From Lewinellaceae bacterium (GTDB lineage: Bacteria; Bacteroidota; Bacteroidia; Chitinophagales; Saprospiraceae), in NCBI GenBank assembly GCA_020636195.1, contig JACJYH010000003.1:62001-126000 (forward strand): DNA of 64,000 nt, written 5' to 3'. Below the pieces are notes generated by a model that did no database searches, was not told the DNA's origin, and was given only the letters and a program-made list of their open reading frames with translations. Positions 8,827 to 17,996 of the stretch are shown here, in pieces. The position numbers were made by a program, and so were the translations under genes. Position 1 is the first letter of the stretch. Every line of letters begins with the position of its first letter.

Positions 8827-11802
8827 TTATCGGTTTGAATTATATCTTAAAAAGTCTCTTTGCATGAGTTTAAACATAGTTCCTGCGAAGAATTCACGAA
8901 ATTCTTTATTGTCATTGAACTCCTTGAATACTTCAAAGTTGGTTTCAATGTGATCAATAAGTTTTCTCTTTAATACTTCTTCGAAAGTGATTTTGGCATT
9001 CTGTTCATCTGAATTTCTGAAAGCATTTGCAAACTCGGTATCCTGTGCAACGTCAGCCATTAAGTCCTCTGTCATTTTCTTAACCTTGTCTTCATTAGTA
9101 AAAGTTGTGCCGAATCTGTCGTTAAATGCTTTTACAATCGTCGATAGATATTCCATTTCCGGCTCGGCTGCTCCGCCTCTCATATCTGTAGGAATGGGTT
9201 TAAGCTCGTCACCTTGCTGTAACTGAATATTAAATTCTCTTTCTTTTTGCAGTCGGTAGCTGTCCATGTCGATATTGTCTAGGATGCCTTGAGCTAAATC
9301 TTCGTCACGTTCTTTGCCCAATTTGTTTTGTAAGTGGTTTAAGAACAAATACAGTCTTTCCAAATAAGGATTTATAAACGGAACGATTTGGGCAAGGAAA
9401 ACATACAAACGAACATAGGTTCTGCATTTGGCTCTAAAGTCGTCTTGCTGTTCTTCTGTTAGTGTAGTTCTGAATACTTCGGCTGCTACATCTAAAATGC
9501 TGTGCAATTGGTCAACAGGAACATTCATAACCATCTTTTGCGAAAACTCCTGCACTTGCTCAGGTGTATAAATCTGAAAAGCATCTAATGAACTTTGTAA
9601 GTCAAAAAGTTTATTCGGGTCGGTTGCTTCGCCTAAAATGGTGGTTTCAAAGAATGGGTCAAAAGATTTTTTGATTTCGTCTGCATCATTGGCAAAGTCT
9701 AAAACAAATGTGTCCTTCTTTCCTGGTGTTGTTCTATTCAGTCTTGAAAGGGTTTGAACGGCATTTACGCCTCCCAGTTTCTTGTCAACATACATGGTAT
9801 GCAAAAGTGGTTGGTCAAAACCCGTTTGGTATTTGTTTGCCACAATCAAAAAGCGGTATTCCGATTTCTTAAACTCGTCTGGAATAGAAGCACTTGAAAA
9901 GTGATTTAATGCTGCTTCTGTTTGTCCGTCTATTTCGCCCGAAAATGCAACAATTGCTTTGTATGGATTTCCTGTATCAGCTAAATACTTGTCAAATGCC
10001 TTTTTATATTTCACGGCATTTCTGCGACTGCTTGTAACTACCATTGCTTTAGCCAATCCGTTGATTTTTGATTTACGGATTACATTGTCCATAAAATGGT
10101 CAACCATCAAAGCTGTTTTCTTGGCAATAGCGTGCGAATGGCTTTCAACAAATATTTTCAGTTTTTTCTGTGCCTTGTTTTTATCATAAGCAGGGTCATC
10201 TTCAATTTTCTTGAGCAAAGCGTAATAGCTTTGATACGTGGTGTAATTCTGCAACACATCTAAAATGAAATTTTCCTCAATGGCTTGTTTCATAGAGTAT
10301 ATATGAAAAGCCCTGAATTTCTCTTTTCCGCCATCGTTGTATTTCTCTCCGAAAAGTTCAAGGGTTTTGTTTTTGGGAGTGGCTGTAAAAGCAAAATAAC
10401 TGGCATTTGAAAGCATTTTTCTGCCTTTTACTATTTCAACAATATCGTCCTCACCAGTCCACTCATCATCATTCTCTTGTTCTTCATCACCTTGTTTTTT
10501 AAGGGTTTCATTCAATTTCCCTGCGGTGTTACCACTTTGACCGCTGTGTGCTTCGTCTATGATGATGGCAAACTTATTTCCGGGTAGTTCTCCTATTTCG
10601 TTTACTATGTAGGGAAATTTCTGAATGGTGGTGATGATGATTTTCTTGCCTTCTTCTAAAGCGGTTTTCAGTTGTTTACTTCCTTCGGTAATGGCTTCCA
10701 CAACGCCTTTTACTTGCTCAAACTGCTTGATGTTGTTACGGATTTGTGCATCCAACACTTTACGGTCGGTTACAACGATTACCGTATCAAAAACAGTGTT
10801 CTCGTTGTCTTTATCAAACAAACCAACCAATTGATGAGCCAACCAAGAAATGGAATTTGATTTGCCTGAACCTGCCGAATGTTGAATTAAGTAGCGCTTT
10901 CCTGCTCCGTTTTCTTTGGCATTCGTTAGAAGTTTATCAACGGCATCAATTTGATGGTAGCGTGGAAAAATGAGTTTCTTAACCTTCTCTTTTTTAACCT
11001 TACCGTCTGGTAAAATCTTTTCCGTTTCTTCTTCAAACAACTGAACATAGTTCTGAATGATGTTGGTTAACCGGTCTTTGGTTAAAATGTCTTTCCAGAG
11101 ATAATCAGTTTTGATGCCGTTTGGATTGGGCGGGTTTCCTGCCCCGTTGTTGTAGCCTTTGTTGAATGGTAAGAAGTAAGTGTTTTCGCCTTTCAAGTGG
11201 GTTGCCATCCAAATTTGCTCGCTGTCCACCGCAAAGTGAACCATGCAACGACCTAAGCGAAACAATTCTTCTCTTGGGTCTCGGTTGGTTTTGTATTGCT
11301 TAATGGCATCTTTTACCGTTTGCTTGGTCAGTTCGTTTTTCAATTCAAACGTGATGATGGGCAAACCATTAATGAACACAACCAAATCCAGCGAGTTCTC
11401 ATTTTGTGTGCTGTAATGCACTTGCCTTGTAACTGAAAAAATGTTTTGGTTGTAAAGAGTTAAATCTTTTTCGTTTAGGTTGGAAACGGGTTTATCAAAA
11501 AACAGTTTGAGTTTGATGTTATTGTCTGTAATTCCTTTGCGTAAAACCTCAATAATACCAAAGGTTTTTATTTGATTGTTAATGCGATACAAAACCTTGC
11601 TTCTGAAATTGCTGCCGTGTATGTTTTGCAGTTTTATTACTTCCTTTTCCTGTGTGGCTTGCAGAAAATTGAAAAGCAAATCTTCATCCACACAATCTAT
11701 ACGGTTGTAATTGCTGAAATGCCTTTCTTCAAAAGCATTCACTAAACACAAGTGCCGCGTTATATGGGCTTCTAATCCTTTTTCTGTTGTGTCTGTTTTC
11801 AT
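8827..11802 (-). CDS. hsdR: type I restriction enzyme, R subunit (endonuclease/translocase)
   Basis: The product has 991 residues, the usual length for HsdR. The PD-(D/E)xK nuclease is near the N-terminus (SLDLVVFINGLPIITFELK, with D139, E153 and K155). It is followed by an SF2 helicase-type motor: Walker A HSAGSGKS at 308-315, DEAH box (IIIDEAHSGQSG) at about 415-425, motif III FAFTATP, and a second RecA-like domain with TGFDQP and QTLSRLNRT. The motor pulls DNA towards the bound complex and the nuclease cuts when translocation stalls. It is the last gene of a six-gene minus-strand operon and is separated from hsdS and hsdM by three extra genes. Its start lies 3 bp after the preceding stop codon. 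All expected motifs are present, so it looks functional. Confidence 0.96.
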   Translation of the reverse strand: MKTDTTEKGLEAHITRHLCLVNAFEERHFSNYNRIDCVDEDLLFNFLQATQEKEVIKLQNIHGSNFRSKVLYRINNQIKTFGIIEVLRKGITDNNIKLKLFFDKPVSNLNEKDLTLYNQNIFSVTRQVHYSTQNENSLDLVVFINGLPIITFELKNELTKQTVKDAIKQYKTNRDPREELFRLGRCMVHFAVDSEQIWMATHLKGENTYFLPFNKGYNNGAGNPPNPNGIKTDYLWKDILTKDRLTNIIQNYVQLFEEETEKILPDGKVKKEKVKKLIFPRYHQIDAVDKLLTNAKENGAGKRYLIQHSAGSGKSNSISWLAHQLVGLFDKDNENTVFDTVIVVTDRKVLDAQIRNNIKQFEQVKGVVEAITEGSKQLKTALEEGKKIIITTIQKFPYIVNEIGELPGNKFAIIIDEAHSGQSGNTAGKLNETLKKQGDEEQENDDEWTGEDDIVEIVKGRKMLSNASYFAFTATPKNKTLELFGEKYNDGGKEKFRAFHIYSMKQAIEENFILDVLQNYTTYQSYYALLKKIEDDPAYDKNKAQKKLKIFVESHSHAIAKKTALMVDHFMDNVIRKSKINGLAKAMVVTSSRRNAVKYKKAFDKYLADTGNPYKAIVAFSGEIDGQTEAALNHFSSASIPDEFKKSEYRFLIVANKYQTGFDQPLLHTMYVDKKLGGVNAVQTLSRLNRTTPGKKDTFVLDFANDADEIKKSFDPFFETTILGEATDPNKLFDLQSSLDAFQIYTPEQVQEFSQKMVMNVPVDQLHSILDVAAEVFRTTLTEEQQDDFRAKCRTYVRLYVFLAQIVPFINPYLERLYLFLNHLQNKLGKERDEDLAQGILDNIDMDSYRLQKEREFNIQLQQGDELKPIPTDMRGGAAEPEMEYLSTIVKAFNDRFGTTFTNEDKVKKMTEDLMADVAQDTEFANAFRNSDEQNAKITFEEVLKRKLIDHIETNFEVFKEFNDNKEFREFFAGTMFKLMQRDFLRYNSNR

Positions 11803-11805
11803 TAA

Positions 11806-12645
11806 TTATCCATATTGGTCAGCTAATCGCTTAGCAATCTCTATTGTTTCTCTCAAATTTCTACCAGTTGTTTGAATCTGCATAGCATACCTTCTGTCAG
11901 ATTTAAGATGAACTATATCTACCTTTCCATCTCTTTGTGGTTTTTTAAAGAATGAATTTCCTCCCCACTCAATGGACATCCCTTCAATTACAAAAGGAGA
12001 ATTTTTAATTCTATTCCATAATTCGTTTAATTCTTGTTGACCATGATGAGCAGTTAAATGAAAATGTTTGTCATTTGCGTTGATATTCGTTTCAACCAAA
12101 TCACGCGTGGTTATGCTTTCTACAAAATCCGCAATAGAATTTTGACTAAAACATTCTTTAGAAAAAATATGGTGAACTTCGTCTGTTGATTTTTCCTCAC
12201 CCTTTTCAATAGCAATGGTCAAAATGTTTTTTAACCATGCAGGACTGCTTTGAAAACTTATCGTAAGTGTTTCGCTCAAGTAGGCAGATGTTAATCCCAA
12301 ACATTCTTGTTTTGGAATTTGATTTTCTGAATCCTCGAAAAAGTAATTTACATTAATAAATCTTTCTTCAATTTCATCGTCACCTTCCTTTAAAAAAGGT
12401 TGCACAAACATATCGTAGAACAAAGCCCTGCTTTCTGCTGGAAATTCTTTATCAAACAACCAGTTGTGTAATGAATACTCCTGAGTAAGTTTTATTTCAG
12501 CAGCAGAATAATGCGTTCTAATATTTCTAAAGCCCTTTTTTCTGGCTTCCGCAACCGCTTTTGAGAACAGAAGCATTCTTTTGTTCGCTTGATATTTGTC
12601 ATCCAAAAGTGGAGTTTGACTTATTTCATTAAATGCCAACTCCAT
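11806..12645 (-). CDS. unrecognised 279-residue protein of the hsd-embedded cassette
   Basis: I do not assign a function. The N-terminal part is helical (residues about 20-60, KRMLLFSKAVAEARKKGF). The middle holds a conserved-looking segment CLGLTSAYLSETLTISF, and around residues 200-215 there is HLTAHHGQQEL. The C-terminus (about 230-263) reads KVDIVHL, a short basic turn, then YAMQIQTTGRN. This D-x-I...x-Q-x-Q spacing resembles the core strand pair of PD-(D/E)xK nucleases with E and K replaced by Q; this is speculative. The gene sits 3 bp after the ATPase gene and 3 bp before hsdR, so it is certainly in the operon. It most likely works with the DUF3696 ATPase as its effector or partner subunit. 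Paired histidines could also point to metal binding. Confidence 0.7.
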   Translation of the reverse strand: MELAFNEISQTPLLDDKYQANKRMLLFSKAVAEARKKGFRNIRTHYSAAEIKLTQEYSLHNWLFDKEFPAESRALFYDMFVQPFLKEGDDEIEERFINVNYFFEDSENQIPKQECLGLTSAYLSETLTISFQSSPAWLKNILTIAIEKGEEKSTDEVHHIFSKECFSQNSIADFVESITTRDLVETNINANDKHFHLTAHHGQQELNELWNRIKNSPFVIEGMSIEWGGNSFFKKPQRDGKVDIVHLKSDRRYAMQIQTTGRNLRETIEIAKRLADQYG

Positions 12646-12648
12646 AAC

Positions 12649-13746
12649 TTATATTAATTGAGATATTTGATTACTCCACTCATCCAAAAAGTCTTTGGGA
12701 TATTCACTTAAAGTCCCGTTCTTATCAACTCTAATCTGTGTAATTTTTGTGTATTGTTCTTTTTCTGTTGTAGTTTTTTCAAAATACATTATATTAACCT
12801 TTTCTTTCACAATATGCTGCTCTTTTACAGCTACCCGTATTCCATTTAAAATATGGTCACTATGGGTTTCAATAAATAATTGTGCTCCAATACTTGCTGC
12901 TAATGAAATTAGCTTGCCTAATTCGGCTTGTCCTTTTGGGTGAATATGCGATTCTGGGTTTTCAATGACAATGATTTTGCCTTCTTCGGCAGTGAGTAAA
13001 GCCAAAACGATAGGTAATACATACGATATTCCGAAACCAACATTTTTAGGTCGGAAAGAATTGGTTTTTTGATTCCCATAATCAAATTGGTAATCCAAAA
13101 TCACCTTGTTCACCTCTGGAATGTATTTTGTATTTACTGAAACTCCGGGCGATATTTCATGCATCCACGCATTCAACTGTGCATTTAACTTTGTTGAGAT
13201 AGCATCACCGTGTTGTAATTCTTTCCTCACTTCATGCGTGCCACCAAAAAGGTTAATGTAATACGCTGCAAATTCTCCTTGTAACCCTAACTGTTTTTTA
13301 TCTGCAACTACAACGGATGACGCATCGTAAATTTCCTGTGGTCCAATTCTCTCAGCATTGATATATTGGAATTTTTTGGTTGAACTTCTGAAAAACTCCA
13401 TTTGTTTTTTTGTATATCCAAGTTCAGCAGTAAGTTTTTCCTTGTCACTTTGATATTTGAATTTCCAATTATAAAACTCCTGATTATCAAATCCTAAATT
13501 AATACCAATAAACTCGTCATCGGCAAACTGATAAAAAGCATCCCTTCCTTGTCCGATTTGAGCTAACAACCCTTTTAAGTCCAAAACCCTATCTTCTAAT
13601 TTATCACTCTGCATCAACAACAATAATGTCTGGATAAAGGAGCTTTTTCCCATTCCATTTAAACCCATCAATAAATTAAGGTTCCTTGTTTGAACTTTAA
13701 TATTTTTGAGTGATTTAAAATTTTTGACTGCAATTTCTGTAATCAT
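12649..13746 (-). CDS. SMC/ABC-type AAA ATPase with DUF3696-like C-terminus
   Basis: The product has 365 residues. Walker A is at 28-36 (GLNGMGKSS). An ABC/SMC-type signature region is at about 235-255 (VGFGISYVLP). Walker B carries the catalytic glutamate (IIVIENPESHIHP, 262-270), and the switch histidine is in ETHSDHIL at about 293. The last 35 residues (KITQIRVDKNGTLSEYP then FLDEW) match my memory of DUF3696, which is found at the end of OLD/RecF-like defence ATPases. The short insertion between the Walker motifs resembles OLD-type ATPases, but there is no TOPRIM domain, so any nuclease activity must come from a partner. It lies between the DUF262 gene (5 bp) and the unrecognised 279-residue gene (3 bp). 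The role is inferred as an energy-using sensor or clamp in anti-phage defence. Confidence 0.85.
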   Translation of the reverse strand: MITEIAVKNFKSLKNIKVQTRNLNLLMGLNGMGKSSFIQTLLLLMQSDKLEDRVLDLKGLLAQIGQGRDAFYQFADDEFIGINLGFDNQEFYNWKFKYQSDKEKLTAELGYTKKQMEFFRSSTKKFQYINAERIGPQEIYDASSVVVADKKQLGLQGEFAAYYINLFGGTHEVRKELQHGDAISTKLNAQLNAWMHEISPGVSVNTKYIPEVNKVILDYQFDYGNQKTNSFRPKNVGFGISYVLPIVLALLTAEEGKIIVIENPESHIHPKGQAELGKLISLAASIGAQLFIETHSDHILNGIRVAVKEQHIVKEKVNIMYFEKTTTEKEQYTKITQIRVDKNGTLSEYPKDFLDEWSNQISQLI

Positions 13747-13751
13747 TTTGT

Positions 13752-14846
13752 TTACTTTAAGAATGAATTAATAAGGTTGTTGAATTCGCGATGTCGTAAA
13801 TGCACATTTGATTGACCACCTGTACCACTTGAAAGTGAATCTCTAAATTTCTCTTCAATGGTCTTATACAATTCACTTTTAAATAATTCTTTTTGATTAA
13901 TTAATGAACGCATTCTCAAATCGTCAAGTTTTGCAAAAGCTACTGATATAACTTCAAATAGTGCTTTGTTTATTCTGTTTGGCTTTTCTTGTTTACTAAA
14001 TGCACTCTTACCAAATAGTTGAAATGATAACAACATTGATTGTTTGAATTTCTCAAATATTTCATTCTTCTCTGTTTCATTTAGTTTCGCAAGTTTTACC
14101 AATGCCTTATTCATAAAATTATCTAAATCATCTTCTTTAGTATATTCAGTCTCATAATCAAATAAGTAGAAAGCCAAGAATCTGTTAATAAAATCCCTAT
14201 CCTGCATACGATCAGGATTAATCTTCTTTCCTGTTGCCTGTAAAAATTCTTTCGATTCAGCCATTTTTTTAAGTAAGTCAGCTACATCCTGATGCATTGC
14301 ATGTCTAATTTCCTGACTGGAAAGAGTTAGTCCTCCTGTATTAATCCTTTTGAATATATTAAACTTTACGTTTTCTTCACCTTCTTCAAGTACATAGCAT
14401 TGTAATTGTGTTTCATTTATTTGGCGTTGTTGTGGTCTATCAAAATCATCCCATTTTTTGTTGTTTAGCTTTAAATATTCAAGACCGGTAAGCGTCAACT
14501 CTTTAGTAACAATAAATCTTTTTAGAGCAGTAAGCCTTTGCAATCCATCAATTACCAACCATTTATCATTATTGCTACCATCAAAGTAAAAAACCGGGAG
14601 TGGAAAACGTATTAAAATAGATTCAATTAACCGGCTTTGTTTTTCATCATCCCACAAACCTTCTTTTCGCTGAAATTTGGTTGACAAATCAATTTCATTG
14701 TGGCGAATTCTTTCAACCATTGCATCAACAGTAATAGTTTGGGGTCTTACCTTTATTTTATTTGGATTAAATGGTTGTTTCATAACATACCCAACCTCTT
14801 CTTCTTCCACTTTATTATTATATTTTATATCTTCACTCATATTCAA
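13752..14846 (-). CDS. DUF262 (ParB/Srx-fold) protein
   Basis: The product has 364 residues. The N-terminal 35-190 carry the DUF262 pattern: FQRKEGLWDDEKQSRLIES, then PVFYFDG, then the signature VIDGLQRLTAL (D100, G101, Q103, R104). This fold is shared with ParB and sulfiredoxin and occurs in GmrSD, BrxU and SspE, where it binds or hydrolyses nucleotides. In those proteins a DUF1524 HNH nuclease usually follows; here the C-terminal half is helical and no HNH motif is visible, so this is a stand-alone DUF262. It starts 19 bp after hsdS and ends 5 bp before the ATPase gene. It probably senses or regulates within the defence operon, possibly with the ATPase and the 279-residue protein. Confidence 0.88.
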   Translation of the reverse strand: MNMSEDIKYNNKVEEEEVGYVMKQPFNPNKIKVRPQTITVDAMVERIRHNEIDLSTKFQRKEGLWDDEKQSRLIESILIRFPLPVFYFDGSNNDKWLVIDGLQRLTALKRFIVTKELTLTGLEYLKLNNKKWDDFDRPQQRQINETQLQCYVLEEGEENVKFNIFKRINTGGLTLSSQEIRHAMHQDVADLLKKMAESKEFLQATGKKINPDRMQDRDFINRFLAFYLFDYETEYTKEDDLDNFMNKALVKLAKLNETEKNEIFEKFKQSMLLSFQLFGKSAFSKQEKPNRINKALFEVISVAFAKLDDLRMRSLINQKELFKSELYKTIEEKFRDSLSSGTGGQSNVHLRHREFNNLINSFLK

Positions 14847-14865
14847 CTATTTCTTATTTACAAAC

Positions 14866-16119
14866 TTACAATATTTTCCCCATCACCGCTTCTGCTATCA
14901 TGGCTTCTTTGTATTCCCGAATAAGTTCTATTTCCCGTTCGGCTTTGGCTATAGCTGTGTCTATGGTGGCGGTTTCGGTTTTTATGTGTGATACAATTTG
15001 TTTTTGTTCTTCAATAGATTTCGGGTAACTAATTTTTACGCCTGTTATTTCCCCCATACTTAATCCAACTCTGGTAACTCCTGTAGCTTCGATAGCGAAG
15101 TATGCCTTTAACTCACTTGATTGGAATTTGCGGAATAGATATTCGTTCAAGATTTCATTTTCATTTGCTCTAATCAAAGCCAAATGATAGCCACAAACTA
15201 CATTTTCTAAATCTTCTTTTACAAATGTTGGCACTGCAATGTCAGTTGCTTCTTCGCTGTCCTTGGTAATTATTACATCTCCTTTTAACACCGTAAATTT
15301 TTCAATTTCTGTTTCGGTTGCCGTGGCATTCATAAACTCCAAGTCGTTGGTTATGTAGTCGTTTTTATAAACATCTACATAATTACATAAGCGAACAGGT
15401 ATTTCGTCTTCAATTGTATGCTTGTCAACATTGCTAAATTTTATTTCTGCAATGTATTTTAGTTTCTTATTGAACCAATTTTTATTGGTTCCGTCAACTG
15501 CTTCATCAATTTTGCTCTGCCTCTGCTCCTTCAACAACTCAATGAACCGTTGCTTCTTCTGTATAAACAAGTTTATTTTTTCAATTTGTGCGTCCAAATA
15601 CTCTACTATTGCCTTTTGTTCTTCGTAACTAGGGTATGGAGCAAATAAACTACCGAAATTATCTTCTCTTAATGTTATTCTAATTCCTTTTCCTAATGCG
15701 TAAAGGGATTTATCTCGGTCTTGGTTTAAGAAATAATAGTAATAGAATTTAGGGTAAACTTTTTCTTTAGGAACTATATTAGTATAAGCAGCACTAATCA
15801 TTCCTGTTAATTCTGAAAATCCTACTATTCTAGGAGTAACATCCATATCAAAAAGACAGAGCACAATAGAATTCGGCTCTATTTTTTGATACCCATCAAA
15901 AGTTGCAGGAAACTTACCCATTCCACTTTCAATGTCTCTTTCTATAATACCATCTCTCTGAACTGTTAGCGAAAGAACTTTGTATTGAGAACTATCTTCA
16001 CCAACAATCTCCTTTCTGAAAGTAAATAGAGTTTTTATTCTTCTCATTTCCCATTGAGAAGGAATGGTCGGAACCCATTCAATTCCTGTTTCTTTGTATT
16101 TAATTTCTTCCTTAACCAT
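14866..16119 (-). CDS. hsdS: type I restriction-modification specificity subunit
   Basis: The 417-residue product has the two-fold layout of HsdS: a first target recognition domain (about 1-155), a conserved helical spacer (EEQKAIVEYLDAQIEKINLF, then the coiled KQRFIELLKEQRQSKIDEAV), a second recognition domain (about 210-370), and a second conserved helix (SIEEQKQIVSHIKTE). Each domain reads one half of a bipartite DNA target. The start overlaps the end of hsdM by 8 bp, so translation is probably coupled. The last line AMIAEAVMGKIL is a typical HsdS C-terminus. The DNA target cannot be predicted from sequence alone. Confidence 0.95.
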   Translation of the reverse strand: MVKEEIKYKETGIEWVPTIPSQWEMRRIKTLFTFRKEIVGEDSSQYKVLSLTVQRDGIIERDIESGMGKFPATFDGYQKIEPNSIVLCLFDMDVTPRIVGFSELTGMISAAYTNIVPKEKVYPKFYYYYFLNQDRDKSLYALGKGIRITLREDNFGSLFAPYPSYEEQKAIVEYLDAQIEKINLFIQKKQRFIELLKEQRQSKIDEAVDGTNKNWFNKKLKYIAEIKFSNVDKHTIEDEIPVRLCNYVDVYKNDYITNDLEFMNATATETEIEKFTVLKGDVIITKDSEEATDIAVPTFVKEDLENVVCGYHLALIRANENEILNEYLFRKFQSSELKAYFAIEATGVTRVGLSMGEITGVKISYPKSIEEQKQIVSHIKTETATIDTAIAKAEREIELIREYKEAMIAEAVMGKIL

Positions 16120-17899
16120 TTACAATTTCTTTCAGAAGATTATCAGTTTCCTTTTCAATGGCAAATATGTCTTTTGCAATATCATTTAATGACCTTGGTG
16201 GTTGGTGTTTATAAAAGAATTTGGCGAAGTTTATTTCATAGCCAATTTTAGTGTCATTCTTATCCCACCAGGCATCAGAAGCAAAAGGCAACACTTCACG
16301 TTCAAAAAAATCCTGTATATCTTCTTTCAACGGAATGTTTTCTGTGTCTTTTAGTTGTGGGTCTGGCTTTGGTTTGCCTTTGCTATCGGTTACTATTTTG
16401 CCTTTATCGTCTTTCAAAGGTCGGTTCACGATTATTTGTGCATAACCGAAATCTTCATTGTCAAATATTTTACTGTATTCGTTCTCTTCAAAATTCAGGA
16501 ACGTTTTTTCAATGGCAGCAATGTGTTCAGGTAAAAACTCCACTCTTTTTTTACCCAATGACTTCCGCATTCTGTTATAGAAGTTTTCGGAAGTGGCATT
16601 TATCAATTGTACTTTACCTTTTCGGTTATTGGCTTTTCGGTTGGTGAAAAGGAAAATGTAAGTAGGAATGCCCGTGTTGTAAAACATATCGTTGGGCAAT
16701 GCTACAATGGCTTCCAATAAATCGTTTTCAATAATGTATTTGCGAATTTCGCTTTCGCCTTGTCCTGCATCACCTGTAAATAAAGCCGAACCATTATGAA
16801 CCGAAGCAATACGGCTTCCAAGTTCGGTATCTTTCATTTTACTCAGCATGTGCAATACAAACATCAACTGTCCGTCATTCACACGGCTGGTAACGGCTTC
16901 TTCTTTGTAGCTGCCTTTCAGCATAAAGCGTTTGTCAATAATGGCTCCTTTGGGTCCAACACCTAATGCTCTTTTATCAGGTGCCCAGGTCTTTCCATAA
17001 GGCGGATTGGTGAGCATGAAGTCAAACTTCAAATCCTTGTCAAAACCATAAGCACTCAACGTGCTGCCGTAAGCAATTTTGTCGGGGTCTTCGCCTTTTA
17101 TCAGCATATCGCTTTTGCAAGTCGCATAAATGAAAGGTGTGCTTTCCTGTCCGTATAAATGAACGGTGGAATTGCTTTTAATCAAGCCATCAGGATTGAG
17201 CAAAAAGTTTTTAGCCATAGTGAGCATTCCACCGCTACCCACACAAGGGTCGTAAATCAAATAAGTGCCTTGCTTGATTTTGTCTTTCACCGGCAAGAAA
17301 ACAAGGTGCGTCATCAAATCGATGATTTCCCTCGGCGTAAAGTGTTCTCCGGCTTCTTCATTGTTCTCTTCGTTAAATCGTCTTACCAAATCTTCATACA
17401 CATAACCCATTGCCAGTGGTGGCAACTTGTCCGGGTGCAGTTCCACTTTTGGAGAGCAGAATTTTTCAATGAGTGAAAACAGAATATCCGCTTCATCCAA
17501 TGTTTCAATTTCATTTCTGAATTTGAATTGTTTGATGATGTCCTGCACATTTTCAGAAAAGCCGTTCAGATAATTTTCAAAATTGCTTCTCAGGTTTTTC
17601 GGGTCGTCAAGCAGTTTTTTTAAGGTAAACTTTGAAGTATTGTAAAACGCCAAACCAGAACCGTGTTTGCTGTTAGTCAGCAAGCTATCTAAATTTTGAA
17701 GTTTGGATTTGTATTCATTGAAGGTCTTTAAAACTTGTTCTTTGGTGGGTTCTAAAAGCAAGTCCAGCCTGCGTATAACTACCATTGGCAGGATAACATC
17801 TTTGTATTTTCCTTTTTGGTAGGTATTTACCAAAACATCATCCGCAACTGTCCAAAGGAAGTTAATAACGGGTTGCAGAGATTGTGTATTTAAGCTCAC
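16112..17899 (-). CDS. hsdM: type I restriction-modification DNA methyltransferase subunit (N6-adenine)
   Basis: The N-terminal helical domain (FLWTVADDVLVNTYQKGKY, then VILPMVVIRRLDLLLEPTKE) is followed by the methyltransferase core: SAM-binding YDPCVGSGGM and catalytic NPPYGKTW. The frame stays open to a TTG at 17959, but family members normally begin shortly before the FLWxxAD motif, so the GTG at 17899 (start SLNTQSLQP) is preferred, giving 595 residues. A TAnnTTTG-type box (TATTTTTG, 17989-17996) lies upstream and is compatible with either start. It is the first gene of the six-gene operon and overlaps hsdS by 8 bp. The enzyme methylates host sites and protects them from HsdR. Confidence 0.93.
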   Translation of the reverse strand: MSLNTQSLQPVINFLWTVADDVLVNTYQKGKYKDVILPMVVIRRLDLLLEPTKEQVLKTFNEYKSKLQNLDSLLTNSKHGSGLAFYNTSKFTLKKLLDDPKNLRSNFENYLNGFSENVQDIIKQFKFRNEIETLDEADILFSLIEKFCSPKVELHPDKLPPLAMGYVYEDLVRRFNEENNEEAGEHFTPREIIDLMTHLVFLPVKDKIKQGTYLIYDPCVGSGGMLTMAKNFLLNPDGLIKSNSTVHLYGQESTPFIYATCKSDMLIKGEDPDKIAYGSTLSAYGFDKDLKFDFMLTNPPYGKTWAPDKRALGVGPKGAIIDKRFMLKGSYKEEAVTSRVNDGQLMFVLHMLSKMKDTELGSRIASVHNGSALFTGDAGQGESEIRKYIIENDLLEAIVALPNDMFYNTGIPTYIFLFTNRKANNRKGKVQLINATSENFYNRMRKSLGKKRVEFLPEHIAAIEKTFLNFEENEYSKIFDNEDFGYAQIIVNRPLKDDKGKIVTDSKGKPKPDPQLKDTENIPLKEDIQDFFEREVLPFASDAWWDKNDTKIGYEINFAKFFYKHQPPRSLNDIAKDIFAIEKETDNLLKEIVNG

Positions 17900-17988
17900 T
17901 ATGATTTTGTCTTTTTGTTTTCCTATGGGTTTAAAATCTAAAATTTTTGGATCAAGCAATTTTTACTTGGATGGAAAAAAAATTAATA

Positions 17989-17996
17989 CAAAAATA
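17989..17996 (-). promoter_or_regulatory. candidate -7 box for the hsd operon
   Basis: Read on the minus strand the sequence is TATTTTTG, a match to TAnnTTTG. No matching TTTG was found at the right distance, so support is moderate. Transcription would start about 80 nt before the preferred hsdM GTG. Confidence 0.4.

Noticed and set aside
17900..17959. TTG start for hsdM
   Set aside because: Adds 20 residues that family members do not normally have; GTG 17899 fits the conserved N-terminus. Cannot be fully excluded because the -7 box suits both.
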